Source: Bacillus mesophilus
GTDB taxonomy: Bacteria > Bacillota > Bacilli > Bacillales > SA4
Assembly (NCBI RefSeq): GCF_011008845.1
Contig: NZ_JAAIWM010000001.1
Location: 930,001-994,000 of the forward strand
Length of the DNA stretch: 64,000 nucleotides
Direction of reading: 5' to 3'
Shown: piece by piece, positions 34,877 through 43,386 of the stretch
Position numbering within the stretch: position 1 is the first letter of the stretch
Layout of the letters: the number at the start of each line of letters is the position of its first letter
Notes under the pieces: model-generated
The model's database searches: none
The model's input: only the letters and a program-made list of their open reading frames with translations
What the model was told of the DNA's origin: nothing
Position numbers and translations under genes: made by a program

Positions 34877-36736
34877 CTAGACACCGACTTTTTCGATACG
34901 GCTGTTTAGTGTTTTCATATGTTGGTTCAATTCTGATAATGATTGCTGCACATTAATCGATGATAAAGACTCTGCTCCGAGATGTGTCTCTTGTAACTTC
35001 ATCATTGATTTTAGCTCTTGACTAATAATGGAATTCGTCACATTAATATATCGTTCAAATTGTCGTAAACTATCTCTTACGCCTTCACCTAAGCTATCAT
35101 CCAACTTCAGCATAAGCTTTTCCATTTTCTCTGTTGAAAGTTCGACGTATTCTTGCAACGTTTTTTGAAGTTCCTCTGTTTGGCTTTTAAACTGATTCGT
35201 GCTCTCTGTCATGACGTGCTCAGTTTGTTGGATTAGCTTTTTCATTTCCTCTGTAACTGTCGAACTATTAGAATCTAGCATAGTAAATAGATTTACAGTA
35301 TCTTTAAACGTTGATTGTACTTGTTCATTTTGTTTAAACATTTCCTTAACAAAATCTGTAAAATTATTTTGATATTGTGAATTCTCTTCCGCTTGCTGAT
35401 CAATCTTTTCTACAACTCTTACATAAAATTCTTGATATTTCTGTTGAAGTCCATCGACATGCTCAAAATAAGAAATTAAGCTTCTGAATTGTTGTTGCAT
35501 TTCATTCATGTTACTTGAGAAAGACTGTGTTAAATTAGCTAATTCCTCAAAAGAATTCGTCTCAAGAATTTCTTTCATTGTAACCGTCGCGCGATCTATT
35601 TTTTCTAAGAATGTTACATTTTTATCTTCTAAATGCTTTTGGCTTTCCACAAGCTGGGCTTGTCGATCTAGACTTTCTTGATAAAAACCAGACATTGCTT
35701 CAAAAGCATCATGCATTTGATCGGTATGAGTAGTAAAGAATGTATCCAGTCGATTACTTGTCTCTTCTAGGTTTTCGGTAATTCTAACAAACTGTTCTTC
35801 ATTTCTCGCTTGAACTTGTAGTTGCTGTTCAGTAAAGTGCATGTACTGCTCCGCGGTTCTTCTCATTAAATCTACAGAATACGACTGAATTTCTTCCTGC
35901 TTTTCAAAAAATGAAAGTAAATCACTGAAGTTGTGATTTAATTGGTTCATTTGATCATTATAGTTTTGTGTAAACTTATCCATGTTTCCAAAGATTTTAG
36001 ATAATTTATTTGTATTTTTGCTAAACATTTCATTAAAGCTATTCATATTCTCAGTCGCTCGTTCAAAACCTTCTGTAAAAAGCTGTATATCGAGAAACGA
36101 TTGCTTCATTTCCTCGACAGCTGTTTTCACATCACCAATCGCCTCAACCATTTGATGATCCATTGAACGTTTCTCTTTTTGATTCAAATAGTTTTCAAGC
36201 TTAAGCATAATTTGGATAAGTTGTTGTTCAGTATTTTTTACTTTGGTAGCAATATTAATAATGATGGAACAAGCAATACCTGCAATACTCGTATAAAAAG
36301 CAGTATGAATTCCATCGAGAACTGTCTGCATGGTTTCATTTAAATTTAAATCAATTCCTTTTAATGCAATGACCAATCCAATAAACGTTCCTAATACACC
36401 AACTAGAATCGTCATGGAACTACCTAATTGAATCATTTTTAGAATCGATACAATTCTATACTTATGCAAGATGGAACGTTTGCTCTTTACCATCTTGAAA
36501 TCAGAGATGAACTCTTCAATTAATGATTGAAAATTAAGGTCATTGTCTGATTGTGTCCGGTACATTTTATATTTATCATTAATTTGATGTAATATGGAAC
36601 TATTCTTTGAATCTAGTGATATTCTTTCACTTTCAGCCTCTAAATACTTGTATATGGAATGGTTCGCTCTTATAGCACAACTTCCAATTAAAAATACTAA
36701 TGTAAATGTCACGATAATAATACTGAGTGATAACAT
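34877..36736 (-). CDS. zorA2: ZorA-like motor protein (MotA/ExbB domain, coiled-coil tail), second copy
   Basis: A 619-residue protein. Helix 1 is at about residues 3-24 (LSIIIVTFTLVFLIGSCAIR). The MotA/TolQ/ExbB core follows with SMTILVGVLGTFIGLVIALK and HTAFYTSIAGIACSIIINIA. A cytoplasmic coiled-coil tail of about 410 residues comes last, Gln/Glu/Met-rich and without obvious repeats. This three-helix, long-tail form is that of ZorA in Zorya defence, a proton-driven motor that senses phage entry. The ATG at 36736 is chosen for AAGGAG with 7-bp spacing, although the frame opens at 36769 inside the NYN gene. Confidence 0.85.
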   Translation of the reverse strand: MLSLSIIIVTFTLVFLIGSCAIRANHSIYKYLEAESERISLDSKNSSILHQINDKYKMYRTQSDNDLNFQSLIEEFISDFKMVKSKRSILHKYRIVSILKMIQLGSSMTILVGVLGTFIGLVIALKGIDLNLNETMQTVLDGIHTAFYTSIAGIACSIIINIATKVKNTEQQLIQIMLKLENYLNQKEKRSMDHQMVEAIGDVKTAVEEMKQSFLDIQLFTEGFERATENMNSFNEMFSKNTNKLSKIFGNMDKFTQNYNDQMNQLNHNFSDLLSFFEKQEEIQSYSVDLMRRTAEQYMHFTEQQLQVQARNEEQFVRITENLEETSNRLDTFFTTHTDQMHDAFEAMSGFYQESLDRQAQLVESQKHLEDKNVTFLEKIDRATVTMKEILETNSFEELANLTQSFSSNMNEMQQQFRSLISYFEHVDGLQQKYQEFYVRVVEKIDQQAEENSQYQNNFTDFVKEMFKQNEQVQSTFKDTVNLFTMLDSNSSTVTEEMKKLIQQTEHVMTESTNQFKSQTEELQKTLQEYVELSTEKMEKLMLKLDDSLGEGVRDSLRQFERYINVTNSIISQELKSMMKLQETHLGAESLSSINVQQSLSELNQHMKTLNSRIEKVGV

Positions 36737-36750
36737 AGGTGTACTCCTTC

Positions 36751-38187
36751 TTAATATAGTTTTACACAATCCCAGAAATCTGTAATAAAGTAATGATGCT
36801 TTGAAAACTCTTCCCTGATTCGTTTTGATGTATCTTCTGGGTGGATAGAGATCACCTTAACTTCTTTGCCTGCATCTTTGTATTTTTTCAAAATCTCGTA
36901 AAAATGATCATCTCCTGATAAGAGAAGAATGCTATCCAAAGATTCATACCGCTCTTTCAGTTTGTCGATTAAGTATTGATCATCCACATCATATTCTTGT
37001 CCATTTATGATTTGTTTAGCTTTTGCTGTTCCATTCTTGACTTCTTTCACTTGAAATCCCTGTTTCTCTAGTTGCTCCTTAATTTCTAGTTGAAACATGT
37101 AGACATCCTCTGTTTTCTTCTCATTTTCATAGATAGGCAGGAAAATCACGGCATGTTGATCTCGAATTCGTCCTTTTTGTTCTAAACCAAATATAGTAGA
37201 GAATAGGTTTTGAAAATCAATTTTCATGGAATGCAGGCCTGTATATATATTGGCTACATCGAGAAATACACCAATCTTCTTTGTAGAACGTGGTATTTCT
37301 TTTCCTTGGAGATACTCTAGCATGTTCTCAAAACTTGCGAACTCAACCCCATTGTCAGTAATACGGTGAAACAGTTGGTTTACTTTTGAGTTATGCTTAT
37401 AAATTTGTGCGGATTGGTTATGAACATATGGATCAACGAAATTAAAGATTTGTTGTATAAGACCAGCGAAAACTCGTAAATTATGGTCTGTAATTTTTAC
37501 ATAGCGATCAGGATGATTTTCAAAGGTTAGCAGGTTATAGGCTGTAAACACTTCAATTTCCCCTCTATGGTTGTAGAGAAAAGAGTCAAAAGAAATGGAT
37601 GAGTCTATCCATATATGCTGATCCGTCATCACCTTGAAAAAAGTAATGAGCTGCTCAAGCCAAAATTCTTGATTAGCCATGTTTTTCACATAAGTATCAT
37701 CTCGTGAAATTTGTTCAGTAGGTGAAAGATAGATTACGGGTAATTTTTTATGATTGGATTCTTTCTTCAAATTTGATAGGAAATGGGTATATTTCAATTT
37801 GTGCCTAATCACATCACTAGATTGATAAAATGAAAGATCTAGTGTACTTTGGTTGTTTGTTTGTAGGTATTCAAGCCCTGTTACAAATTGCTTATAGGAG
37901 TCAGTTGAGTCTTTGTAATAAACATGTTCATGTAAATCTTCCATTAAGTACAAAACAGATGATTCTGGAAAAACGCTCTTCTCCTTCTCATACATCTCTA
38001 CGATCTCTTCACTTGAGAAAAAATCATAGAAAGGTTCTTTTACACATGGTAAATGCTGATGACAAGCATCATATGCTCTTATATGGTTTGATAGAAAAGT
38101 CATAAAATGAAATGTTATAGATTGATTTTTTAATGTAGTATCGTTCACAAATGGCAAAATATAGAGTTTATTATTTCTTTGCTCCAT
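36751..38187 (-). CDS. NYN-domain (PIN-like) nuclease, candidate effector
   Basis: A 478-residue protein. Residues 1-300 are unassigned. The C-terminal NYN domain (about 303-475) has the full acidic set: Asp310 and Asn313 in KKIGVFLDVANIY, Asp402/403 and Asp408 in VDDQYLIDKL, and Asp426/427 in LLLSGDDHFYEIL. NYN/LabA proteins cut RNA or DNA with metal ions. It ends 15 bp before the second ZorA start and follows a terminator, so it leads a three-gene unit NYN-ZorA2-ZorB2. This suggests it is the nuclease triggered by that motor; not a standard Zorya effector as far as I know. Confidence 0.8.
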   Translation of the reverse strand: MEQRNNKLYILPFVNDTTLKNQSITFHFMTFLSNHIRAYDACHQHLPCVKEPFYDFFSSEEIVEMYEKEKSVFPESSVLYLMEDLHEHVYYKDSTDSYKQFVTGLEYLQTNNQSTLDLSFYQSSDVIRHKLKYTHFLSNLKKESNHKKLPVIYLSPTEQISRDDTYVKNMANQEFWLEQLITFFKVMTDQHIWIDSSISFDSFLYNHRGEIEVFTAYNLLTFENHPDRYVKITDHNLRVFAGLIQQIFNFVDPYVHNQSAQIYKHNSKVNQLFHRITDNGVEFASFENMLEYLQGKEIPRSTKKIGVFLDVANIYTGLHSMKIDFQNLFSTIFGLEQKGRIRDQHAVIFLPIYENEKKTEDVYMFQLEIKEQLEKQGFQVKEVKNGTAKAKQIINGQEYDVDDQYLIDKLKERYESLDSILLLSGDDHFYEILKKYKDAGKEVKVISIHPEDTSKRIREEFSKHHYFITDFWDCVKLY

Positions 38188-38344
38188 AACCAGCCCCCCT
38201 TCACATAACCATTATATTATAGTAAAAAAGTTTCAGTGTTTCTGTCGTTTCATGTCGATTTCGTGTGACTTTTTGTCGTTCTTTTACATCTAAAAGTACT
38301 TGAACATAAGATTAGGTAGAACAATCCTATATTATAGACATGAT

Positions 38345-38370
38345 AAAAGACCGAACCTATTGGCTCGGCC
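38345..38370 (-). terminator. Intrinsic terminator after membrane-nuclease gene
   Basis: On the minus strand GGCCGAGCC / GGTTCGGTC (two G-U pairs) with an AATA loop, followed by TTTTATC. It separates the NYN-ZorA2-ZorB2 unit from the upstream pair. Confidence 0.75.
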
Positions 38371-38383
38371 TACTTGTTAGAAC

Positions 38384-39667
38384 TTATAATTTTTTCTGTA
38401 ACTCCTTCACTGCTTGCTGCAAGAGCTTTAACTCATCCTGATAATGCACAGGATGTACACCACTTTTCGTGATCGTAACCATTGTGCTTGGAATGATTTC
38501 TAGAGTAAAGGATCCACTACTTATACTTTTACGCTGTTTCACTAGCTCTTCTCGTTTGTTCTTTAAGTAACCTAATTCGTCTTGATAACGTCGCTCGGCA
38601 TCATTTAAAATAGCTTCATTAGCATCAGACTCTAGTAATTCCGACCTTAGTTCCCCCATTTTCTTTTTCTTAATATCTAATTTGATATCAATTTGAGAGA
38701 TTACTTTTTGTATGAGTGTATCTAGCGCATTGATCACCGCTTGTTCTTGTTTTTTAGAGAAGACCCTCTTCACACTTGTCGACAGGCGTCCTCCCTGACT
38801 TGCTCCTGTAAAGACTCCAAGCATGGCGCCCGTAATTCCTCCAGCTGGGCCAAATAACATGGTCCCGACTAAAATCCCTGCTTTTTGACCAAGTGCTCCT
38901 AAGACAACTCTTGATGATGTATCACTAATGACATTAAATACAGCTTGATTAATAGCGACATCATCTTTCCAAACTCTTTTGACATTGTAAATCGAACTTA
39001 CACCAAGAGCAATCAATGGAATTTCAAAGTCTAATAGATCATCAGCATGTGTTAAGGTAGATTGCGTTGCTTCTAGTACTTCTTCTCTTGATATATTCGA
39101 TACATATACACTGGGATTTCCCTCGAAGTATTTCGCCAATTCTTCGTTCACGTAAACGGGAATATCAGGATAGTTTTCTAAATGGTCTCTAACGCCATCA
39201 GGGCTTGCCAGGTTTTTCACCTGAAATGGCTGGCCATCTACTAAAATGTCCCACCCAGGATTATTTGAAGTGGTTGGAAATTCGATATCATGCCCCTTAG
39301 CTTGGAGCTCTATGGCTAACATCTGTTCTGCCACATATCCTTGGATTTGAGCAATATCACCAGTTAACACAGTTGTATCTACTTGACTCGCAAACTGACT
39401 TAACGAAAACAAGTTTGATAAATCTTCTGTTCTAGCAAAATCGATTCCTGCTACAACCGTAGGATTGATCATGACATAGTCATAGATAAATTCACCTACA
39501 CTAATGGTCGTAACTGCACCGGTTTGTTTGAGTTGATCAGGAGTACCAAACAACATCGTTTGCAATCGATTCTCTTCCCTTTTCTTCTCTGTAACCGAAC
39601 ACTTTAATGCTTCATCAAACATTCCTTTATCCCAATATGCCCAAAACTGTTTATTTGGTATGGCCAT
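38384..39667 (-). CDS. PD-(D/E)XK-like nuclease fused to glycine-zipper membrane helices
   Basis: A 427-residue protein. A PD-(D/E)XK-like core is visible at residues 114-151: Glu114 in GYVAEQM, then Asp140 and Gln149-Val-Lys151 in NPGWDILVDGQPFQVK. The Q-x-K variant is known in Mrr-like nucleases. Residues about 250-295 form Gly-rich helices likely to enter a membrane (GILVGTMLFGPAGGITGAML). A coiled coil follows (about 320-385), then a small beta-rich end (GSFTLEIIPSTMVTITKSGV). It lies 23 bp after a coiled-coil membrane protein and is followed by a terminator. Catalysis is inferred. Confidence 0.65.
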   Translation of the reverse strand: MAIPNKQFWAYWDKGMFDEALKCSVTEKKREENRLQTMLFGTPDQLKQTGAVTTISVGEFIYDYVMINPTVVAGIDFARTEDLSNLFSLSQFASQVDTTVLTGDIAQIQGYVAEQMLAIELQAKGHDIEFPTTSNNPGWDILVDGQPFQVKNLASPDGVRDHLENYPDIPVYVNEELAKYFEGNPSVYVSNISREEVLEATQSTLTHADDLLDFEIPLIALGVSSIYNVKRVWKDDVAINQAVFNVISDTSSRVVLGALGQKAGILVGTMLFGPAGGITGAMLGVFTGASQGGRLSTSVKRVFSKKQEQAVINALDTLIQKVISQIDIKLDIKKKKMGELRSELLESDANEAILNDAERRYQDELGYLKNKREELVKQRKSISSGSFTLEIIPSTMVTITKSGVHPVHYQDELKLLQQAVKELQKKL

Positions 39668-39690
39668 TTTTAAATCCCCTTTAATCTTTT

Positions 39691-41253
39691 CTATACATGT
39701 AAGTCTTCTAATCCGTACGTTTCTTTTTCGAGCTTTTTTATCTGCTGGAGAATACTTGAATGGTTTTGATTTATAATCCTTAGTTCAGACTCAAGTGTCT
39801 TTTTCTTTTTTTCTTCTAAGTTTACTTCTTTTCTTAGTTGATCGATATGATGTTGTAAGGCGGTAACCTTAAAACGTTCTTCCTGGCAAGAGCTATGACT
39901 GGAAGAGAGAATATCCTCCACCATCAGGTTTAAATGCTCATCTAGCTTCTTTTCTTCAGTCTTGATATCAAAGGTAGTAGAAAGGTTCGAAAGACTATTA
40001 CTAAACCTTTTAAACAATCCTTCACCATTTTGATTGCTTTGTTTTGAGTATTGAAGACTTTCAATTTTATCGGCTATTCTTACGTACTCAGCCTTATGCC
40101 CTGAGAAGGAAGGGCTAATATCTAAATCATAAACATTCGCTGTTTTCAAAGCCAAATAAATCTTCTGTTTTTCTACCCTTACCTGTGTCATTTCACTAGA
40201 AACTTGCGAATGTAGATTCTTCATCTTAAGTTGACTTTGAGCGATAAGGTTACGAAGATTGCGTTGCTCTTCTTCCAAGGTGTTTAATTCCATTTGAAGA
40301 CCCTTGTAGGTATTAAACCGTCCATTCCATTCATTTGTGAAGAGCTCAACTGACACTTCATCCTCACCACCACTACTCATGTAAGGAAGGGCTATTTGCA
40401 TCACGATAATGGGTAACAGCTTTTTCTTTAGCGATTTATTTTGATGATTAACCAGTAAGGCACCTCCACCTAACAGAAGAGGAATAATAAATAATGGATT
40501 AGCTAAAACAGCTATGGTAGAGGTTAGGCCCGTATAAAAACCAAATGGCAACGTTAGTCCAAATAACCCAGCAAAGGTGGCTACCATGGATGTTGCTGTC
40601 GTATAGAAGGCAAACCCGCTAACCTCCACAATGATGGCAAAAACGATACTTGTCCCGCTTGTTGCTATGGCTTTTCGAACCATTTCATCTGTTAAATCAT
40701 TGATCCCTAGCTTCTCTTTAATCACCTGCTGCTTCTCTTCAGGAAGGCTCTGTATATAATCGTTTACTTGTGAGGCAAATTTCGTTTGGTCATTTATGGA
40801 GAAATCTTTGAAACCTCCATCCAATTCACTAAAAACCTTACTCATTTGATACTGAACCATTTGTTGAAGCTGCGATGAAGATGATTCCTTTTCAGTAAAG
40901 CTACGAAAATGCTTATCCTGTTTTTGAAGCTGCCCATACACCTCATTAACAATCATAGCACTCTGATCTTCAATTTCTTTCACAAGGGAATACTTTGTCC
41001 CCTTTAGCTTTAATAGTTTAGTAATTTCTAAAAACAAGTCAACCTGAAGCACTTCATCCCTCTTATGTTGTAACTTCTTTACTTCTTGTTCTAAATGGAG
41101 GGTAAAATGATCACTTTTTTCTTTAGAAAGAAGATCTTTTGTTTTCGAAGACAAAAGATCTCCAATATTGGTCTTATGTAATAAGGAATACACCATTCGA
41201 AGGTCTGTCCCTTTTAATGAGACTAGACTGCTTGCCAAAATCTGACCATCCAT
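39691..41253 (-). CDS. Coiled-coil protein with YaaW/UPF0174-like membrane segment
   Basis: A 520-residue protein. Residues 1-190 are helical. Residues about 170-280 resemble the YaaW (UPF0174) membrane region: LPEEKQQVIKEKLGINDLTD, then helices such as FAIIVEVSGFAFYTTATSMV and LPFGFYTGLTSTIAVLANPL. After a basic turn come two coiled coils (about 325-375; 425-515, ELRIINQNHSSILQQIKKLE). It starts a two-gene unit with the membrane nuclease and lies between ZorC and the second ZorAB. Role unknown; plausible membrane sensor or anchor for the nuclease. Confidence 0.65.
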   Translation of the reverse strand: MDGQILASSLVSLKGTDLRMVYSLLHKTNIGDLLSSKTKDLLSKEKSDHFTLHLEQEVKKLQHKRDEVLQVDLFLEITKLLKLKGTKYSLVKEIEDQSAMIVNEVYGQLQKQDKHFRSFTEKESSSSQLQQMVQYQMSKVFSELDGGFKDFSINDQTKFASQVNDYIQSLPEEKQQVIKEKLGINDLTDEMVRKAIATSGTSIVFAIIVEVSGFAFYTTATSMVATFAGLFGLTLPFGFYTGLTSTIAVLANPLFIIPLLLGGGALLVNHQNKSLKKKLLPIIVMQIALPYMSSGGEDEVSVELFTNEWNGRFNTYKGLQMELNTLEEEQRNLRNLIAQSQLKMKNLHSQVSSEMTQVRVEKQKIYLALKTANVYDLDISPSFSGHKAEYVRIADKIESLQYSKQSNQNGEGLFKRFSNSLSNLSTTFDIKTEEKKLDEHLNLMVEDILSSSHSSCQEERFKVTALQHHIDQLRKEVNLEEKKKKTLESELRIINQNHSSILQQIKKLEKETYGLEDLHV

Positions 41254-41364
41254 AATAACACTCCTCGTTCCCTTGATGAATGTGAATATTATACTATACT
41301 TTGCATGTCTATTTACCTAGTAAAAATGTTGGTAAGTGTAAAAACAGCCTTTCTCAAAGGGTGG

Positions 41365-41412
41365 AAAATAAAAAAAGAAGCTCCTAAGCTAATAATCACT
41401 CTTAGAGCTTCT
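41365..41412 (-). terminator. Intrinsic terminator after ZorC
   Basis: On the minus strand AGAAGCTCTAAG pairs with CTTAGGAGCTTCT (one bulge), followed by TTTTTTTATTTT, 12 bp after the ZorC stop. It closes the ZorA-ZorB-ZorC unit. Confidence 0.85.
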
Positions 41413-41423
41413 AACCATATTAT

Positions 41424-42668
41424 TCATATTGTATGCTTATACCCAAAATTCCCCTTCAAATACTGCGTCATGTACTGATTAAATCTCATATGCCATGCAT
41501 CTGGATTGTAATTTGTAGCTCGATGAATAAGTTTATTTATATAATAGTTAGCATGAGGGTCTTTTAAGTCATTTTCAACAATCCGAAGTGTCTTTATCCT
41601 CTTGTACATAAAATCAAAGAATGGTTGTTTCTTATAAAAGTAAGCAGCATTTCCATGTTCAGCGAATTCGACGGTTACAAAGTCACCAAAGTCCATAATA
41701 GCAATGGGTGGGGAGTGAATCTTTTTAACATCCACCAACAAGTGTGAATATTTATTCCAGTACTTAAAACGGTCGTATTTTGTTTCTTTGCTAAAAAACT
41801 GTCTAAGTTCCTTGATCATAAACCAACGTTTTGCATTCTCTACACTTTTTGAAGAGAAAGATTGCCACCCTTGAGGATTTCTTCTTGGGTCTCGAATCCG
41901 GCGTTCTACTAAATCCATGATTTCAGCATGAAGTTGATTAACATCAAAGGCCTCTAAATAACGATTCATTACTTTGTTATAATCGTTGTTTTGAAGATTA
42001 TTTAACCTCGCTATAATGTCCGAAATCTTTTCTTTTTCAAAAAACCTCTTCTCACCCATTCCATAGAATAAGATTAGTGCCCATAACTTTCTTCCGAGTG
42101 GAGAATCTTCTTTAATTTTCCGATAAACAAATGCCTCTTTTATCGTAGGAGAAGAGCAATTTACAATATAACGGCTTATTCCATGCAACACATTTTCATC
42201 CTTCTGCCTTTTAAACACTGTATCGAATTCCCACCTATATTTGTTTTGGAATGATAGGAAGTCATTACCTTCATTTGTAAAGGCATATTCTAATAGGTCG
42301 TGTAATAGTGCATCTTTTGGAAGTAAATGAAAATGAGCCCACATTTTTCTACCAATAAAAGAGTTATATCTTTTCTTGAGAATATAGAAAATTTTCTTGT
42401 TTGTCTCCCTTTCATTCACTTCATAAGGGTAAGCATAGGCAAGTAAACGTAAATCAATTGATTTTATATTTTCGGCGTAACTATCTAAAATATCTCTTTT
42501 ATATAACAGGCTTTTAATCTCGTCTAATAAATCAGGTAATCTAGTAGAAGTATATCCCTCTAGAGTACTCTCATCGTAATCTTTATATTTCTGCATCATT
42601 CTTTCTGATTCTTTGTCTAAATGGGTACTATTAAAGATAAATGGACGATTTATATATTGACTATTCAT
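41424..42668 (-). CDS. zorC: ZorC-like protein (EH-signature domain)
   Basis: A 414-residue soluble protein. Its C-terminal half shows the order of motifs I associate with the EH-signature domain of ZorC: RDPRRNPQGW (259-268), YDRFKYWNKY (298-307) and FGDFVTVEFAEHGNAAYFY (327-345, with the Glu-His pair). The N-terminal half is helical and unassigned. Its start overlaps the ZorB stop by 8 bp. In type I Zorya, ZorC works with ZorD on DNA near the motor; ZorC is usually longer than this. No ZorD helicase follows; a terminator does. The assignment is by motif reading. Confidence 0.75.
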   Translation of the reverse strand: MNSQYINRPFIFNSTHLDKESERMMQKYKDYDESTLEGYTSTRLPDLLDEIKSLLYKRDILDSYAENIKSIDLRLLAYAYPYEVNERETNKKIFYILKKRYNSFIGRKMWAHFHLLPKDALLHDLLEYAFTNEGNDFLSFQNKYRWEFDTVFKRQKDENVLHGISRYIVNCSSPTIKEAFVYRKIKEDSPLGRKLWALILFYGMGEKRFFEKEKISDIIARLNNLQNNDYNKVMNRYLEAFDVNQLHAEIMDLVERRIRDPRRNPQGWQSFSSKSVENAKRWFMIKELRQFFSKETKYDRFKYWNKYSHLLVDVKKIHSPPIAIMDFGDFVTVEFAEHGNAAYFYKKQPFFDFMYKRIKTLRIVENDLKDPHANYYINKLIHRATNYNPDAWHMRFNQYMTQYLKGNFGYKHTI

Positions 42669-43374
42669 GTTTAGTCTTCACCATCTGTTCAATTTCATCG
42701 ATTAACTCTTCATCTTTTAATCGGAATTTAAATTCCACTCGTCTCGATTTGTCTGGATTAATTTCACCATTTTCATTCAAAATTGGCTCATTAAATGATC
42801 TTCCATTGGAGGTAATAATTTTGCGCAATTCTTCCTTATTTTGAAAAGCAGTAAATTCATCAGAAAATATTTCCTTCACTACAGATAAAGATCGATTTTG
42901 AGATAATTCTAGATTATAAATGTACGTTCCCTCATTGTCTGTATGACCCTCAACAATTACTTGTGAGACATGGTCTCTAAACTGGTCCGATAATAGGACA
43001 TTAATATATTGAGGAATAAATTCTTGCAAATGCTGCTTACCAGCGTCCGAGATTCCAGAGCTATTGTAATCAAAGAATACTCCACTTGAAAAACGAATTG
43101 CACCTGTGTGAGGATCAACTTCCATTTGTAAGTCTGAATCACTAAATGCTGTATTTAACTCTTGAATAATTTTGGACTTAACACCGATAAGTTCTTCTAT
43201 TACCTTATCCTTTTCTTCCATTGATTTTTGATTGTTTAATATATTTACCATCAGAAAAAGAGCAAACATAAGGAGAAGGGCGCTCATTAAATCAGAATAA
43301 GACATCCAATGACTATTTAAATCTTCTTCTGCTGAGACGTTATGCCGTTGATTCTGTCTAACTCTTCTAGCCAT
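42661..43374 (-). CDS. zorB1: ZorB-like stator protein (OmpA/MotB domain), first copy
   Basis: A 237-residue protein. After a basic tail comes one membrane helix with Asp28 at its start (HWMSYSDLMSALLLMFALFL), equivalent to the ion-binding Asp of MotB/ZorB. A short linker follows, then an OmpA-like peptidoglycan-binding domain with VIVEGHTDNEGTYIYNLELS and SRRVEFKFRLKDE. It sits between ZorA (12 bp upstream) and ZorC (overlap), the standard Zorya order. Confidence 0.9.
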   Translation of the reverse strand: MARRVRQNQRHNVSAEEDLNSHWMSYSDLMSALLLMFALFLMVNILNNQKSMEEKDKVIEELIGVKSKIIQELNTAFSDSDLQMEVDPHTGAIRFSSGVFFDYNSSGISDAGKQHLQEFIPQYINVLLSDQFRDHVSQVIVEGHTDNEGTYIYNLELSQNRSLSVVKEIFSDEFTAFQNKEELRKIITSNGRSFNEPILNENGEINPDKSRRVEFKFRLKDEELIDEIEQMVKTKHE

Positions 43375-43386
43375 TTCTTATCCCTC

